This document shows positions 28,965-36,364 of a DNA stretch of 64,000 bases, piece after piece. This DNA comes from Acidobacteria bacterium AB60 (GTDB lineage Bacteria; Acidobacteriota; Terriglobia; Terriglobales; Acidobacteriaceae). The stretch spans positions 1 to 64,000 of the forward strand of contig VANK01000016.1 of assembly GCA_008682415.1 (NCBI GenBank), read 5' to 3'. Both the position numbers and the translations under genes were made by a program. The notes below the pieces were generated by a model. The model saw only the letters and a list, made by a program, of their open reading frames with translations, was not told where the DNA came from and did not search any database. Positions within the stretch are counted from its first letter, which is position 1. Each line of letters starts with the position of its first letter.

Positions 28965-29258
28965 CTAGATCGCCTTCGGCATCTTGGAGCCGTCGGTCGC
29001 GCAGCCGCCCTTGCCCTTGCAGCTGTTCTTGCCCTTGCATCCGTTGTCGCTGCTCTTGCAGCCACCCTGGCCCTTGCAATCGTTTTTGCCTTTACAGGAG
29101 TGCTTCGCAGGCGCGTCCTGACCGGTATGGCGCAGGCCGGCCTTGGCCGCCTTCACCGTCGCGCCGTTCGAGTGAGTCGCGGCGTTGGCAGCAACCGTCG
29201 TTCCGCCAATCAATCCGGAAAGTGCAGCCGTCAGAAGCAGTGCATTCAGGTTCTTCAT
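28965..29258 (-). CDS. bufA: Cys-rich bufferin-type precursor peptide with two CKGKN repeats
   Basis: A 97-residue secreted peptide. The start has GAGGT 5-6 bases upstream. Residues 1-26 form a Sec signal peptide (hydrophobic LLLTAALSGLIGG, cleavage after ANA likely), so the mature product is periplasmic. The mature part has six Cys at 55, 61, 67, 74, 80 and 86, in two repeats of C-x5-C-x5-C spaced by 19 residues. Each repeat follows CKGKN-x-CKG-x-GGC. Such Lys/Gly/Cys peptides next to a DUF692 enzyme correspond to bufferin precursors of the BufA2 kind, where Cys residues are oxidised and bind copper or other soft metals. Modification is inferred from neighbours. Confidence 0.88.
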   Translation of the reverse strand: MKNLNALLLTAALSGLIGGTTVAANAATHSNGATVKAAKAGLRHTGQDAPAKHSCKGKNDCKGQGGCKSSDNGCKGKNSCKGKGGCATDGSKMPKAI

Positions 29259-29358
29259 TGTGACCTCGTTGGGGGTTGGGGCGGATAGCTCCGCGATGGG
29301 GTCGGCGCAGGGTTCCTGAGGGGGCTGCTCCTGCGCATTCCAAGTTCCGCTGGTATGA

Positions 29359-29382
29359 GTCGGAACCTGCGCGAAAGGTTAC
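29359..29382 (-). promoter_or_regulatory. Candidate ECF-type promoter of the bufferin operon
   Basis: On the minus strand GTAACC (29377-29382) and CCGAC/CGAC (29359-29363) are spaced about 14-15 bases, resembling ECF promoters with an AAC-type -35 and CG-rich -10. It would leave a leader of about 100 bases before bufA. The nearby ECF sigma gene makes this plausible, but only one instance is seen in the window. Confidence 0.35.
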
Positions 29383-29499
29383 AGGGAAACCCGTGCGAAT
29401 GAAAATGAAATTCTTTCGACGGCCTTCCTGCATCATGAACGGGATTCACAAGGATTTGGATTGGCCGATTTCAAAACGCCCGTTTAGGCTTGTAAGAGC

Positions 29500-29979
29500 A
29501 TGCAGCCCGCTCAACCTCCCGTGGGAACTACAGCAGCAGGCAATCCAGCGGACGCCCAATCAAAAGCCGTTCCCGTGCTCGGCGCCGCCGGCTTCCTCTT
29601 CGCTCTTTTGCAAAGTCTCTGCACCGCTGTGTTTACCATCAGCGGCATCCGCGTCGCGATCGGCCTCTCCGCGCTCGCCGCGATCAGCGGAATCTATGCG
29701 CCCGCACGGGGCTTCCACCAAGATGCCATTCGCATTCCCATGCTTCTGCTCGCCACTATCGGAGCCCTCTTGAATCTGGCCGTGCTCGCGTGGATTCGCC
29801 ACCTGCGCAGTCGCCCTTCCGCACAATGGCGGCGCCGGCAATTGAGTCCGCGAGAGAAGCGGTCGGAGCGCCTTCAAATTGTGCTTGCCGTCATTACGCT
29901 GATCCTCGTCGGCGTGGAGACGTGGACACACACGCTCATCCATCGCACCGGGCCGCCTCCCGCCGGTTATCACCAATAG
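29500..29979 (+). CDS. Small membrane protein of unknown function
   Basis: A 159-residue protein, divergent from bufA and convergent with the anti-sigma gene. It has three hydrophobic segments in the first 110 residues (AAGFLFALLQSLCTAVFTI, then VAIGLSALAAISGIYA, then MLLLATIGALLNLAVLAWI) and a fourth in LQIVLAVITLILVGVETWTH. An Arg-rich cytoplasmic loop precedes the last helix. The start follows a TAAGAG ribosome site. I do not recognise a family. Its placement inside the bufferin/sigma locus suggests a link, and a shared divergent promoter region with bufA is possible. Confidence 0.65.
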   Translation: MQPAQPPVGTTAAGNPADAQSKAVPVLGAAGFLFALLQSLCTAVFTISGIRVAIGLSALAAISGIYAPARGFHQDAIRIPMLLLATIGALLNLAVLAWIRHLRSRPSAQWRRRQLSPREKRSERLQIVLAVITLILVGVETWTHTLIHRTGPPPAGYHQ

Positions 29980-29990
29980 CGGGCGATTCG

Positions 29991-30242
29991 TCACCCCGAG
30001 GCGCTGTCCGCGTCAATCATGGCGTCAATGCGTTCATGTAACCGTTTGCTGAATCCGGCGGGCAGCTCAAACACGCGTTCGTCCGCAATCAGCACCACGA
30101 CATTCCGCGTGGAGTCCAGCACCGCCGAGCAGATCTCGCAGGTCTCCAGGTGCCTGTCGATCTGCGCACGCAAGTCCGGGTCGACGTCGCCGTCGATATA
30201 GGCGGAGAGGTAATCCCACACGTGTTTGCAGTCGATCCTCAT
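29991..30242 (-). CDS. Zinc-finger anti-sigma factor (zf-HC2 type)
   Basis: About 83 residues, starting at ATG 30242, which overlaps the sigma stop as ATGA and follows GGGTGGGG. A zf-HC2 motif is visible: DCKHVWDYLSAYIDGDVDP then HLETCEIC, giving the His-x3-Cys-x2-Cys zinc site. This is the usual anti-sigma domain that holds an ECF factor inactive and may release it on thiol oxidation or metal exchange. No transmembrane helix follows, so it is a soluble (possibly cytoplasmic sensor) type. Cotranscribed with the sigma gene. Confidence 0.88.
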   Translation of the reverse strand: MRIDCKHVWDYLSAYIDGDVDPDLRAQIDRHLETCEICSAVLDSTRNVVVLIADERVFELPAGFSKRLHERIDAMIDADSASG

Positions 30243-30874
30243 GAGCCCCACCCGAAGAAGCTTCGCTTGCGTTCCGGCGCATATCCTTTCAGCTTCGGCG
30301 CAAGTTCCTTTTGCAACATGGCCCGCGCGCGGTGCAGCCGGACCTTGACGCTCCCCTCGGTGATGCCCAGCGCCTGCGCCGTCGCACGGACATCCATCTC
30401 TTCGATGTCCCGCAACATGATGACGTTACGGTAAATCGCGGGGAGCTTTTGAATGGCCTCCCGCAGCAGCGCCGCCAGTTCCTGCCGTTCCAGAGCCTGC
30501 AGCGGCACCTCGCGCCAGCTTGTGAGGATCGCCGGCGTGTAGTCGCCGGTCACCTCGTCGGTGTCCGCTTCCAGGGAGTCCTCGCGCAACGTGCGGAGCT
30601 TGCGCAGCCGCCCCAGCCCCTCGTTGCGCGCAATCGACAGAACCCACGTCCGAAACTGCGACTCGCCCCGGAACAGCCGCAGGTTCTGGTAAACCTTAAT
30701 GACCGTCTCCTGCGCCGCATCCTCCGCGTCGGTTTCATTTCCCAGCAGCGATAGCAGGAGAAAGAAAATGGATCGCTCGCAGGGCCGGATAAGTTCGTGG
30801 AACAGCTGCTTCTCGCCCGCCAGGATACGGCGAATGCACTCTGCTTCGAACTCCGGGCTGGAAGATGTCGGCAC
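30239..30874 (-). CDS. ECF RNA polymerase sigma factor
   Basis: A 211-residue sigma-70 family protein. Region 2 (about 20-95) has FFLLLSLLGNETDAEDAAQET and the -10-contacting FRTWVLSIARNEGLGRLR. Region 4 (about 135-195) has LPAIYRNVIMLRDIEEMD and the helix-turn-helix ATAQALGITEGSVKVRLHRAR. Regions 1.1 and 3 are absent, as expected for the ECF group. It is followed by an overlapping zf-HC2 anti-sigma gene. Downstream on the same strand, beyond one opposite-strand gene, lies the bufferin operon, a plausible target by analogy with the SigF-controlled gig operon of Caulobacter. Confidence 0.95.
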   Translation of the reverse strand: MPTSSSPEFEAECIRRILAGEKQLFHELIRPCERSIFFLLLSLLGNETDAEDAAQETVIKVYQNLRLFRGESQFRTWVLSIARNEGLGRLRKLRTLREDSLEADTDEVTGDYTPAILTSWREVPLQALERQELAALLREAIQKLPAIYRNVIMLRDIEEMDVRATAQALGITEGSVKVRLHRARAMLQKELAPKLKGYAPERKRSFFGWGS

Positions 30875-31030
30875 AGGGCTCAGGGGCGACGACCGGCTCA
30901 GTAAATCAGGCGCCGAGATTCTTACTTGAGACTATACCTTCCACCCCTGGCATCTTAGTTTTGTCCGCTGCCGCAAGCCCGTGGGTAGCATGAACATTTC
31001 TGAACTTGCTCGATTCTTCTGTCAAAAATG

Positions 31031-31046
31031 GTACAGTTGGCTGTAC
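31031..31046. promoter_or_regulatory. Perfect inverted repeat before the zinc-ribbon gene
   Basis: GTACAG-TTGG-CTGTAC is a perfect 6-bp dyad ending 19 bases before the zinc-ribbon start and overlapping its presumed leader. It could be a repressor operator or a short leader hairpin. Confidence 0.5.
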
Positions 31047-31065
31047 ACTCTGCACGAGGAGACCC

Positions 31066-31401
31066 ATGGCCGGCGACATTCAACTCACTTGCAGCGATTG
31101 TGGGCAGGACTTTACCTTCACCGCTGCTGATCAAGCGTTCTTCCAGGAGCGCGGCTACTCGACCCCGAAGCGGTGCAAGCCCTGCCGCATGGCGAAGAAG
31201 AACGACCAGGGGGGTGGTGGCGGCGGCTACCGTTCGGCTCCGGCACAGGGTACACCCGTGATCTGTTCCGGCTGCGGTCAGCCAACTACCGTGCCGTTCG
31301 AACCTCGCGGCGATCGCCCCGTCTTCTGCCGGGATTGCTACCAGTCCCGCAAAGGCAGCAGCGCGGGCGCAGGCGGCGGTCGATCGCGCGGTCGTTACTA
31401 G
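31066..31401 (+). CDS. Zinc-ribbon protein with two CxxC pairs of sites
   Basis: ATG at 31066 follows GAGGAG. The 111-residue protein has a first zinc ribbon, LTCSDCGQDFTFTAADQAFF then PKRCKPCR, and a second, VICSGCGQPTTVPFEPRGDRP then FCRDCYQSRK, giving two four-Cys sites. The linker is Gly-rich and the C-terminus is GRSRGRY. The first module is the widespread probable zinc-ribbon domain; the C-terminal one resembles CxxC zinc-binding modules of Acidobacteria and Chloroflexi. Gly/Arg-rich linkers suggest nucleic-acid binding, but this is inference. Confidence 0.88.
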   Translation: MAGDIQLTCSDCGQDFTFTAADQAFFQERGYSTPKRCKPCRMAKKNDQGGGGGGYRSAPAQGTPVICSGCGQPTTVPFEPRGDRPVFCRDCYQSRKGSSAGAGGGRSRGRY

Positions 31402-31532
31402 CCTTCATCCCAAACATCCGGCTCTTCCCCACGATCTGGCCGGATCTCAACTCCCCAACAAGCCTCAAGCGACTCCATAGCGGCGTGCGATTTGGCCCCC
31501 TTCCCCTCTGGCGCAACTTGAACGCCATTGGT

Positions 31533-32015
31533 GTGTCGAACAAGGGCGCACAATCGATTGCGCCGCTCCGGGTCGCACTCCTCCTTGCGATGATGGTGGG
31601 CGTCTCGTCTGCGCAGGGGAAAGACGGAAACGCATCCGGCTGCACGTTGCGCATTCACGTGGATGGGTTTCGCAACACCCGCGGCAACCTGGGAACTGTC
31701 GTCTTCGCCTCCCCCGACGGCTGGCCGGAGAGCCCCACAAAAGCCTTCCGCCGCGGCCCCGCGCCCATCGATCCAGCGAGCCGGACTGCGGTTGCCGTGT
31801 GGGCCGACCTTCCGCCGGGCAACTATGCCGTCGCCGCCATCCACGACGAGAACAGCAACGCGAAGCTCGACCGCAATATGTTCGGAATACCGCGCGAAGG
31901 CTTCGGCTTCGCCAACAATCCGCACGTCGCGTTGAGCGCGCCCTCGTTCGACAAAGCGGAGGTGCACGTCGGCTGCCCCGCCACCGAGGTCACGATTCAT
32001 CTGCAGTACAAATGA
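31533..32015 (+). CDS. Secreted DUF2141 protein
   Basis: The GTG at 31533 gives a signal peptide (APLRVALLLAMMVGVSSAQG); ATG 31590 or TTG 31518 are alternatives, none with a strong ribosome site. The mature part shows DUF2141 features: LRIHVDGFRNTRGNLGTVVFA, DLPPGNYAVAAIHDENSNAKLD and the terminal GIPREGFGFANN with a following strand. These small beta-sandwich proteins are periplasmic and of unknown role. Two Cys (in SGCTL and HVGCPA) could form a disulfide. About 160 residues. Confidence 0.82.
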   Translation: MSNKGAQSIAPLRVALLLAMMVGVSSAQGKDGNASGCTLRIHVDGFRNTRGNLGTVVFASPDGWPESPTKAFRRGPAPIDPASRTAVAVWADLPPGNYAVAAIHDENSNAKLDRNMFGIPREGFGFANNPHVALSAPSFDKAEVHVGCPATEVTIHLQYK

Positions 32016-32035
32016 TCGCTGCAGTTGCGCTCTGG

Positions 32036-33457
32036 CTACTTCTCCCCTGACCGGAACTCCGTCCACGGTCCCGCCGGCATATCTTTCAGCACCGGCTTCA
32101 GGTACGCGTACTCCGGGTGGCCATTAAGAAACTCCGCCGCGTGGAAGTCTTCGCCGCACGGATGCCCTGCGTGCGCGATCAGAGACATGTTGGCTGCGAG
32201 ATCCGAGTCGGCCACCTTCCCCGTGACCGCTCCGGCCGGGTAGTACGAGCCCCACTCCCACTCGGGAATCCCCGCCTTCACGGTGTCCACGTGGCCGCAG
32301 AGCGTGCGTTCGTTCGCCCCGGTGCCCCCGCTGTAACTGTCCTCGTGATCGGCCAGGAACTGCTCCGCCATCTCCACGTCGATGCGGCCCTTGGCCCCCG
32401 CCATCTTCTTCTCCCAGGTCACGCGCCGCGCATTCTCTGAGGCGGCAAGATTCTTGGGATCGAACTCCGGCGTGTCTTCCTTGATGACCTTCGGATCGCG
32501 CGCAAAATTGGAGCTGACAAAGTAGCCGTCCTTCGAGCGCCACAGCGGCGTATTCTTCAGGCCCAGCTCGAGATAAGCAACCTCTCCGGTCTTGCGGTCG
32601 CCGATCAGCCAGTCGTTCGCATAGCCGCCGTTGTTGCCATCCTTAATGATGGAGACATAGTCATCGATCGAGGCCGCATACTGCAGCGCCTTGCGCGAAC
32701 GCACGAACTCCGGCTTGCCCTCGGGATCCCAGCCCTCGAACTGAGTAATCGTCGTCTCCGTGATCATCATGCCCGCATCGTTCACCCCAAAGTCGTCCTG
32801 GCTGGTGATCACGCCCGGCAGGCCGTCCATGAGGATGTGGTGGCCCCTTGCCGGAATGATGTCGAAGATGATCGTCCACCGCGCCCCCTCGGCATAGCTC
32901 GACCAGTTGTTGTGGGCGATCACAATCTTGCCGTTCTTGGTGTAGCTGCCCGTCGCGATGAAGGCGGAACAACGCCCCTCCGGCACGATATGCGGCGCAT
33001 TGGCGGCCTTCTCCCGCTTGTTCAGCCAGGGCACGTAGTACTCCGGCAGTTCCTCCATGCCGTTCAGCGCCACCACGTCCCACACGTCCAGCTTGGAACC
33101 CTTCGACTGCAGGCCCTTGGCGATCCCGGTCAGTTCCTGCTGATACTCGGCCTCGATGTGCGGCCAGAGTTGCGTGCGCGCCGCATCCCGATAGAAGGAC
33201 CAGTCGCGCTTCGTGGAGTGCGCGGTCTCCACCTTGTAAACGCTCACTATGTCCTCGATCTCAGCGGTGAGCAGTGCTCCATGCTGAAACCCGACCTGCG
33301 CAGGCGTTCCCTCCAGGTGCACAAACGTCCATCCGCCCTTCGCCAGGCGGTACCCATGCCCCGATGCAGCCGTCTCCGCGGCATGCGCGGACAGGTTCGT
33401 TGCGATCGCGAGAGACAGAAAGGAAACCAGTGTCAGCAGGTTGCGGCGAAGCGCCAT
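32036..33457 (-). CDS. Secreted C45/phospholipase B-like Ntn hydrolase
   Basis: ATG at 33457 has GGAGGAG 5 bases upstream and opens a signal peptide (RRNLLTLVSFLSLAIATNLSA). The 473-residue protein matches the C45 acyltransferase/phospholipase B-like superfamily of N-terminal-nucleophile hydrolases. The probable nucleophile is Cys in PEGRCSAFIATG, which would become the new N-terminus after self-cleavage. Following NGKIVIAHNNWSSY and VITSQDDFGVNDAGMMITETT are the usual core strands. The substrate may be a lipid or amide; the sequence does not decide. Convergent with the DUF2141 gene; stops are about 20 bases apart. Confidence 0.85.
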   Translation of the reverse strand: MALRRNLLTLVSFLSLAIATNLSAHAAETAASGHGYRLAKGGWTFVHLEGTPAQVGFQHGALLTAEIEDIVSVYKVETAHSTKRDWSFYRDAARTQLWPHIEAEYQQELTGIAKGLQSKGSKLDVWDVVALNGMEELPEYYVPWLNKREKAANAPHIVPEGRCSAFIATGSYTKNGKIVIAHNNWSSYAEGARWTIIFDIIPARGHHILMDGLPGVITSQDDFGVNDAGMMITETTITQFEGWDPEGKPEFVRSRKALQYAASIDDYVSIIKDGNNGGYANDWLIGDRKTGEVAYLELGLKNTPLWRSKDGYFVSSNFARDPKVIKEDTPEFDPKNLAASENARRVTWEKKMAGAKGRIDVEMAEQFLADHEDSYSGGTGANERTLCGHVDTVKAGIPEWEWGSYYPAGAVTGKVADSDLAANMSLIAHAGHPCGEDFHAAEFLNGHPEYAYLKPVLKDMPAGPWTEFRSGEK

Positions 33458-33559
33458 GAATCTCCTCCGGGATTGAGGTGAAGATAGCACACCGCTGGCG
33501 ATCCGCCGCCGCGCGCGAAGGCCCGCTAGGACATCCGCTCAGATTCGGTTCAGCAGGCG

Positions 33560-35539
33560 TTACCGCTTCTTGACGGGCTTGGCGGCCTTCTTCGGTGCGG
33601 GCTTGGCTGCCTTGTGCGGCTTCGGTTTGGCGGCCGGCTTGGGCGCCGCTTTCGCAACAGGCTTCGCGGGCGCCTTGGGCACAGATTTGTGCGCGGGCTT
33701 GGTATGAGGCTTGAGCGCGGCCTTCTTCACAGCGGATTTCGCGGGAGCAGCGGTCTTGGCAACCGGAGCCGGCTTGCCTTTGCCAATGGGAGCTTTTACC
33801 GGAGCGTGTTTCGCCGGAGCCGCCACAGCCTTCGTGGGCGCAGCCTTCACCGGCGCAGCAGGGGCCTTCGCAGGCGCTTTGGCCGGTGCTGCCCCCTTCG
33901 CGGGGCCATGCTTCTCCGGAACCGGCGCAGGTTTGGCAGGAGCCGCCGCTTTGGCCGGCTTCGCTTCTACAGCGGCAGCCCCCTTCGCAGCCTTGCCCCG
34001 CTTGGGAGCCGGCTCCTCTTCCTCGTCCTCGGACTCCTCGTCCTCGCCGCCCTCTTCTTCCTCTTCTTCGTCGGCTCCCTCGTCCACATCCAGGGGGATA
34101 TCGACCTTGGGCATGCCGAGCCCGATATCATCATCGTCCCCGCCACCCATATCGTCGAGATCTTCGTCGCCGGACTCCTCGGCCTCTTCCTCCTCCTCGA
34201 AGTCCTTGACCTTAGCCTCGGCACGGCGGCCGCGGGTCCGCTTAATCGTGATCTGCGGTGGCGGAGCCGGCGGGGAGTACGGCTCCAGGAAGGCCTTCAT
34301 CTCTTCCGGGGTCGTCAGCTTCCCGTCAATCAGCTCCAGGAAGATGACATGAAGAATCTCGTTGTAGTTGGCCAGTTCGGGCCGGATCCGCATCTCCTGC
34401 AGCAACGTGTATGGGATCTTCTGACGAACCTCCGGCCATACCTTGAGGAAGTTGTGATAGCGCTCCTTGACCGCGGGATCCTTCGACGTAAACCCAAGCC
34501 AAAGAACCGCTTCCGGGTCATAGCTCGTAAACAGCTTGAAGCTCGCCGAGGGCGTCTGATTCTCCTTCGCCAGCAGAACTTTGGCAAATCCGGCGGCCAG
34601 GCTGTCCAGGCTGTTCCACTCTTCCACGAATCCCGGCCGCAGCATCTCCTTCTTGAGGGCGGCCAGATCCTTGGGCGGCATCTTGGAGGTCAGCAGCTGC
34701 ATCTGCGCGGCCGAAGTGTCGGCATGGACGCCCTGCATCAGCAGCTCCACCACAAGATCGTGAAGCGCCTTCAGCCTGCCCTCATCGGCCTTCGCGGAGG
34801 TCCAATGCGGGTCCAGGACCTTCATCCAGCCTTCTGCCTCCAGGGCCTGCATGATCCGCAGCGCGTCGTCTTCGTGGCCAATCTGCTCCAGCTCCCGGCG
34901 GCGCTCCAGCTCTGACAGATACTGGATCGTCTCCTCGGCCTTGGCGTTCTCATAGCGCGTCTGCGTCTTGGGATCCATCTCCCAACCAAGCCGCGCCCGC
35001 AGGCGGGTCGCCCGGATCATGGTCCCGGGATTTTCAATGAACCCGTAGTTTGAAACCAGGCGCAGCGCCCGCGCCTCAATATCCGCCACGCCGTTCAACG
35101 GATCCATCAACAGGCCGAACGATCCCTCGTTCAACGAGATGGCCATGGCGTTCACGGTGAAGTCACGCCGGCGCAGGTCTTCCTGGATGGACGCAAAGTG
35201 ATAGGTCGGCTGGCCCGGCTTCTTGTACTCCACCGAGTGCGTGCTCACCACATCCACGCGGACGGTGCCCGGAAAGCATAGATAAAGAGACTGCGAGGGC
35301 GCATCCTCCCCCCATACCTTGCCGCCAGCCTTCTCGATTATTTTCTTCAACTTGAGCGCGTTCCCATGAACCGCTACTTCAAGGTCGCGAACGGCGTGGC
35401 CGCTGGTCAGGTCGCGGACCGCATCGCCGGTCAGGAACAGGATCATCTCCGCTTCGCGCGCCGCTTCCCGCAGAAGACCCAGGGCGTTCCTCTGGTCTGG
35501 AGAAAGCCGGTTTTCCAGAAGGTAAATGTAATCGGGCAT
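33560..35539 (-). CDS. CCA/poly(A) polymerase-like protein with acidic region and histone H1-like tail
   Basis: The ATG at 35539 has AAGGGAG near it and gives 659 residues. Residues 1-440 match class II tRNA nucleotidyltransferase/poly(A) polymerase: a head domain, RRRDFTVNAMA, a PLNGVADIEARALRLV linker and neck helices with NPGTMIRATRLRARLGW. The first motif reads LTGDAVRDL...VRDLEV. The usual GG is GD (residue 39) and the catalytic DxD is D52-L-E54, so the second metal ligand is Glu. A Glu/Asp-rich stretch (about 445-510) then precedes a ~150-residue Lys/Ala/Pro tail with KPA/KAP repeats resembling histone H1. The tail suggests nucleic-acid or ribosome binding. Activity with the altered site is uncertain. 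Confidence 0.85.
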   Translation of the reverse strand: MPDYIYLLENRLSPDQRNALGLLREAAREAEMILFLTGDAVRDLTSGHAVRDLEVAVHGNALKLKKIIEKAGGKVWGEDAPSQSLYLCFPGTVRVDVVSTHSVEYKKPGQPTYHFASIQEDLRRRDFTVNAMAISLNEGSFGLLMDPLNGVADIEARALRLVSNYGFIENPGTMIRATRLRARLGWEMDPKTQTRYENAKAEETIQYLSELERRRELEQIGHEDDALRIMQALEAEGWMKVLDPHWTSAKADEGRLKALHDLVVELLMQGVHADTSAAQMQLLTSKMPPKDLAALKKEMLRPGFVEEWNSLDSLAAGFAKVLLAKENQTPSASFKLFTSYDPEAVLWLGFTSKDPAVKERYHNFLKVWPEVRQKIPYTLLQEMRIRPELANYNEILHVIFLELIDGKLTTPEEMKAFLEPYSPPAPPPQITIKRTRGRRAEAKVKDFEEEEEAEESGDEDLDDMGGGDDDDIGLGMPKVDIPLDVDEGADEEEEEEGGEDEESEDEEEEPAPKRGKAAKGAAAVEAKPAKAAAPAKPAPVPEKHGPAKGAAPAKAPAKAPAAPVKAAPTKAVAAPAKHAPVKAPIGKGKPAPVAKTAAPAKSAVKKAALKPHTKPAHKSVPKAPAKPVAKAAPKPAAKPKPHKAAKPAPKKAAKPVKKR

Positions 35540-35815
35540 CCCGCTCCCTTGTTCTCCCTTACAAGTGCCTGATGCAGAACCTCTTACGGAGTGACGGGCA
35601 CAGTAACAAAGGTGTACCTTATCACAACCGGCCAACCTTGGCTAGACGTGAGTCTGATGCGGCCCACGCCTGTCAGCGCTCCTCCAGCACAGCACCTCCC
35701 GTCTCGGAATGGGACGCCGGTGCCGCGCCACGGTTTCATTTTGTGATGCCTCGCCTGACCCAAAGTTGCAACACGATTGGTGCACTCCTGCAGCGTCGTG
35801 CGACAATCCTTGACG

Positions 35816-36313
35816 ATGGCCTCGCAACGCAAGCCGGTGATTGTACGGAGGTTTACCCGCGACTGGCTGGCGGGCTATGCCCCCTCCGTCTTTCTGTCGG
35901 ACGCGCCCGAACTCGAGGTTCTCGACACCGCCGGCAAGGTTCTGCGGCTCGCCTGGAACTCCATCAAGTGGGTCTGTTATGTCCGCGATCTGGCTGTCTC
36001 CCCTGCCGACCAGGGGAATCCCGAACGATTGATTCATAAGCGTTTTACCATCAGGCCCCGCACCGCCGGCCTGTGGCTCCGCATGACGCTGCAGGATGGC
36101 GAAGAGCTCGAGGGCCTGGCGGCCAATGACCGCACCCTCATCGACGGCGCAGGCCTGCTCTTGACTCCACCCGACCAGCGCTCCAACACCCAGCGCATCT
36201 TTGTGCCGCGCAGCGCGATTCAGTCGCTGGAGGTGGTAAGCCTGATCGGAGCGGCCAGGCGCCGCAGCGCCGAAGCACCCCAGCCGGAGCTGTTCGGGGG
36301 AACTGAAGACTAG
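35816..36313 (+). CDS. Conserved hypothetical protein, about 165 residues
   Basis: ATG at 35816 begins ASQRKPVIVRRF. The protein is soluble, with no signal peptide or membrane segment. Paired beta strands alternate with RDWLAGYAP, LAWNSIKWVCYVRD, a GLWLRMTLQDGEELEGLAAND stretch and NTQRIFVPRSAIQSLEVV. The layout suggests two small beta barrels, perhaps PilZ-like or an Sm-like fold, but the PilZ RxxxR signature is absent. It precedes lpxD by about 50 bases on the same strand. I do not assign a function. The spacer 35540-35815 between it and the divergent polymerase-like gene carries no other gene. Confidence 0.7.
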   Translation: MASQRKPVIVRRFTRDWLAGYAPSVFLSDAPELEVLDTAGKVLRLAWNSIKWVCYVRDLAVSPADQGNPERLIHKRFTIRPRTAGLWLRMTLQDGEELEGLAANDRTLIDGAGLLLTPPDQRSNTQRIFVPRSAIQSLEVVSLIGAARRRSAEAPQPELFGGTED

Positions 36314-36364
36314 AAGCAACGCCGCAGGAAGAACCACTCCGCCTGCTCCGTTACAATCGACGCG

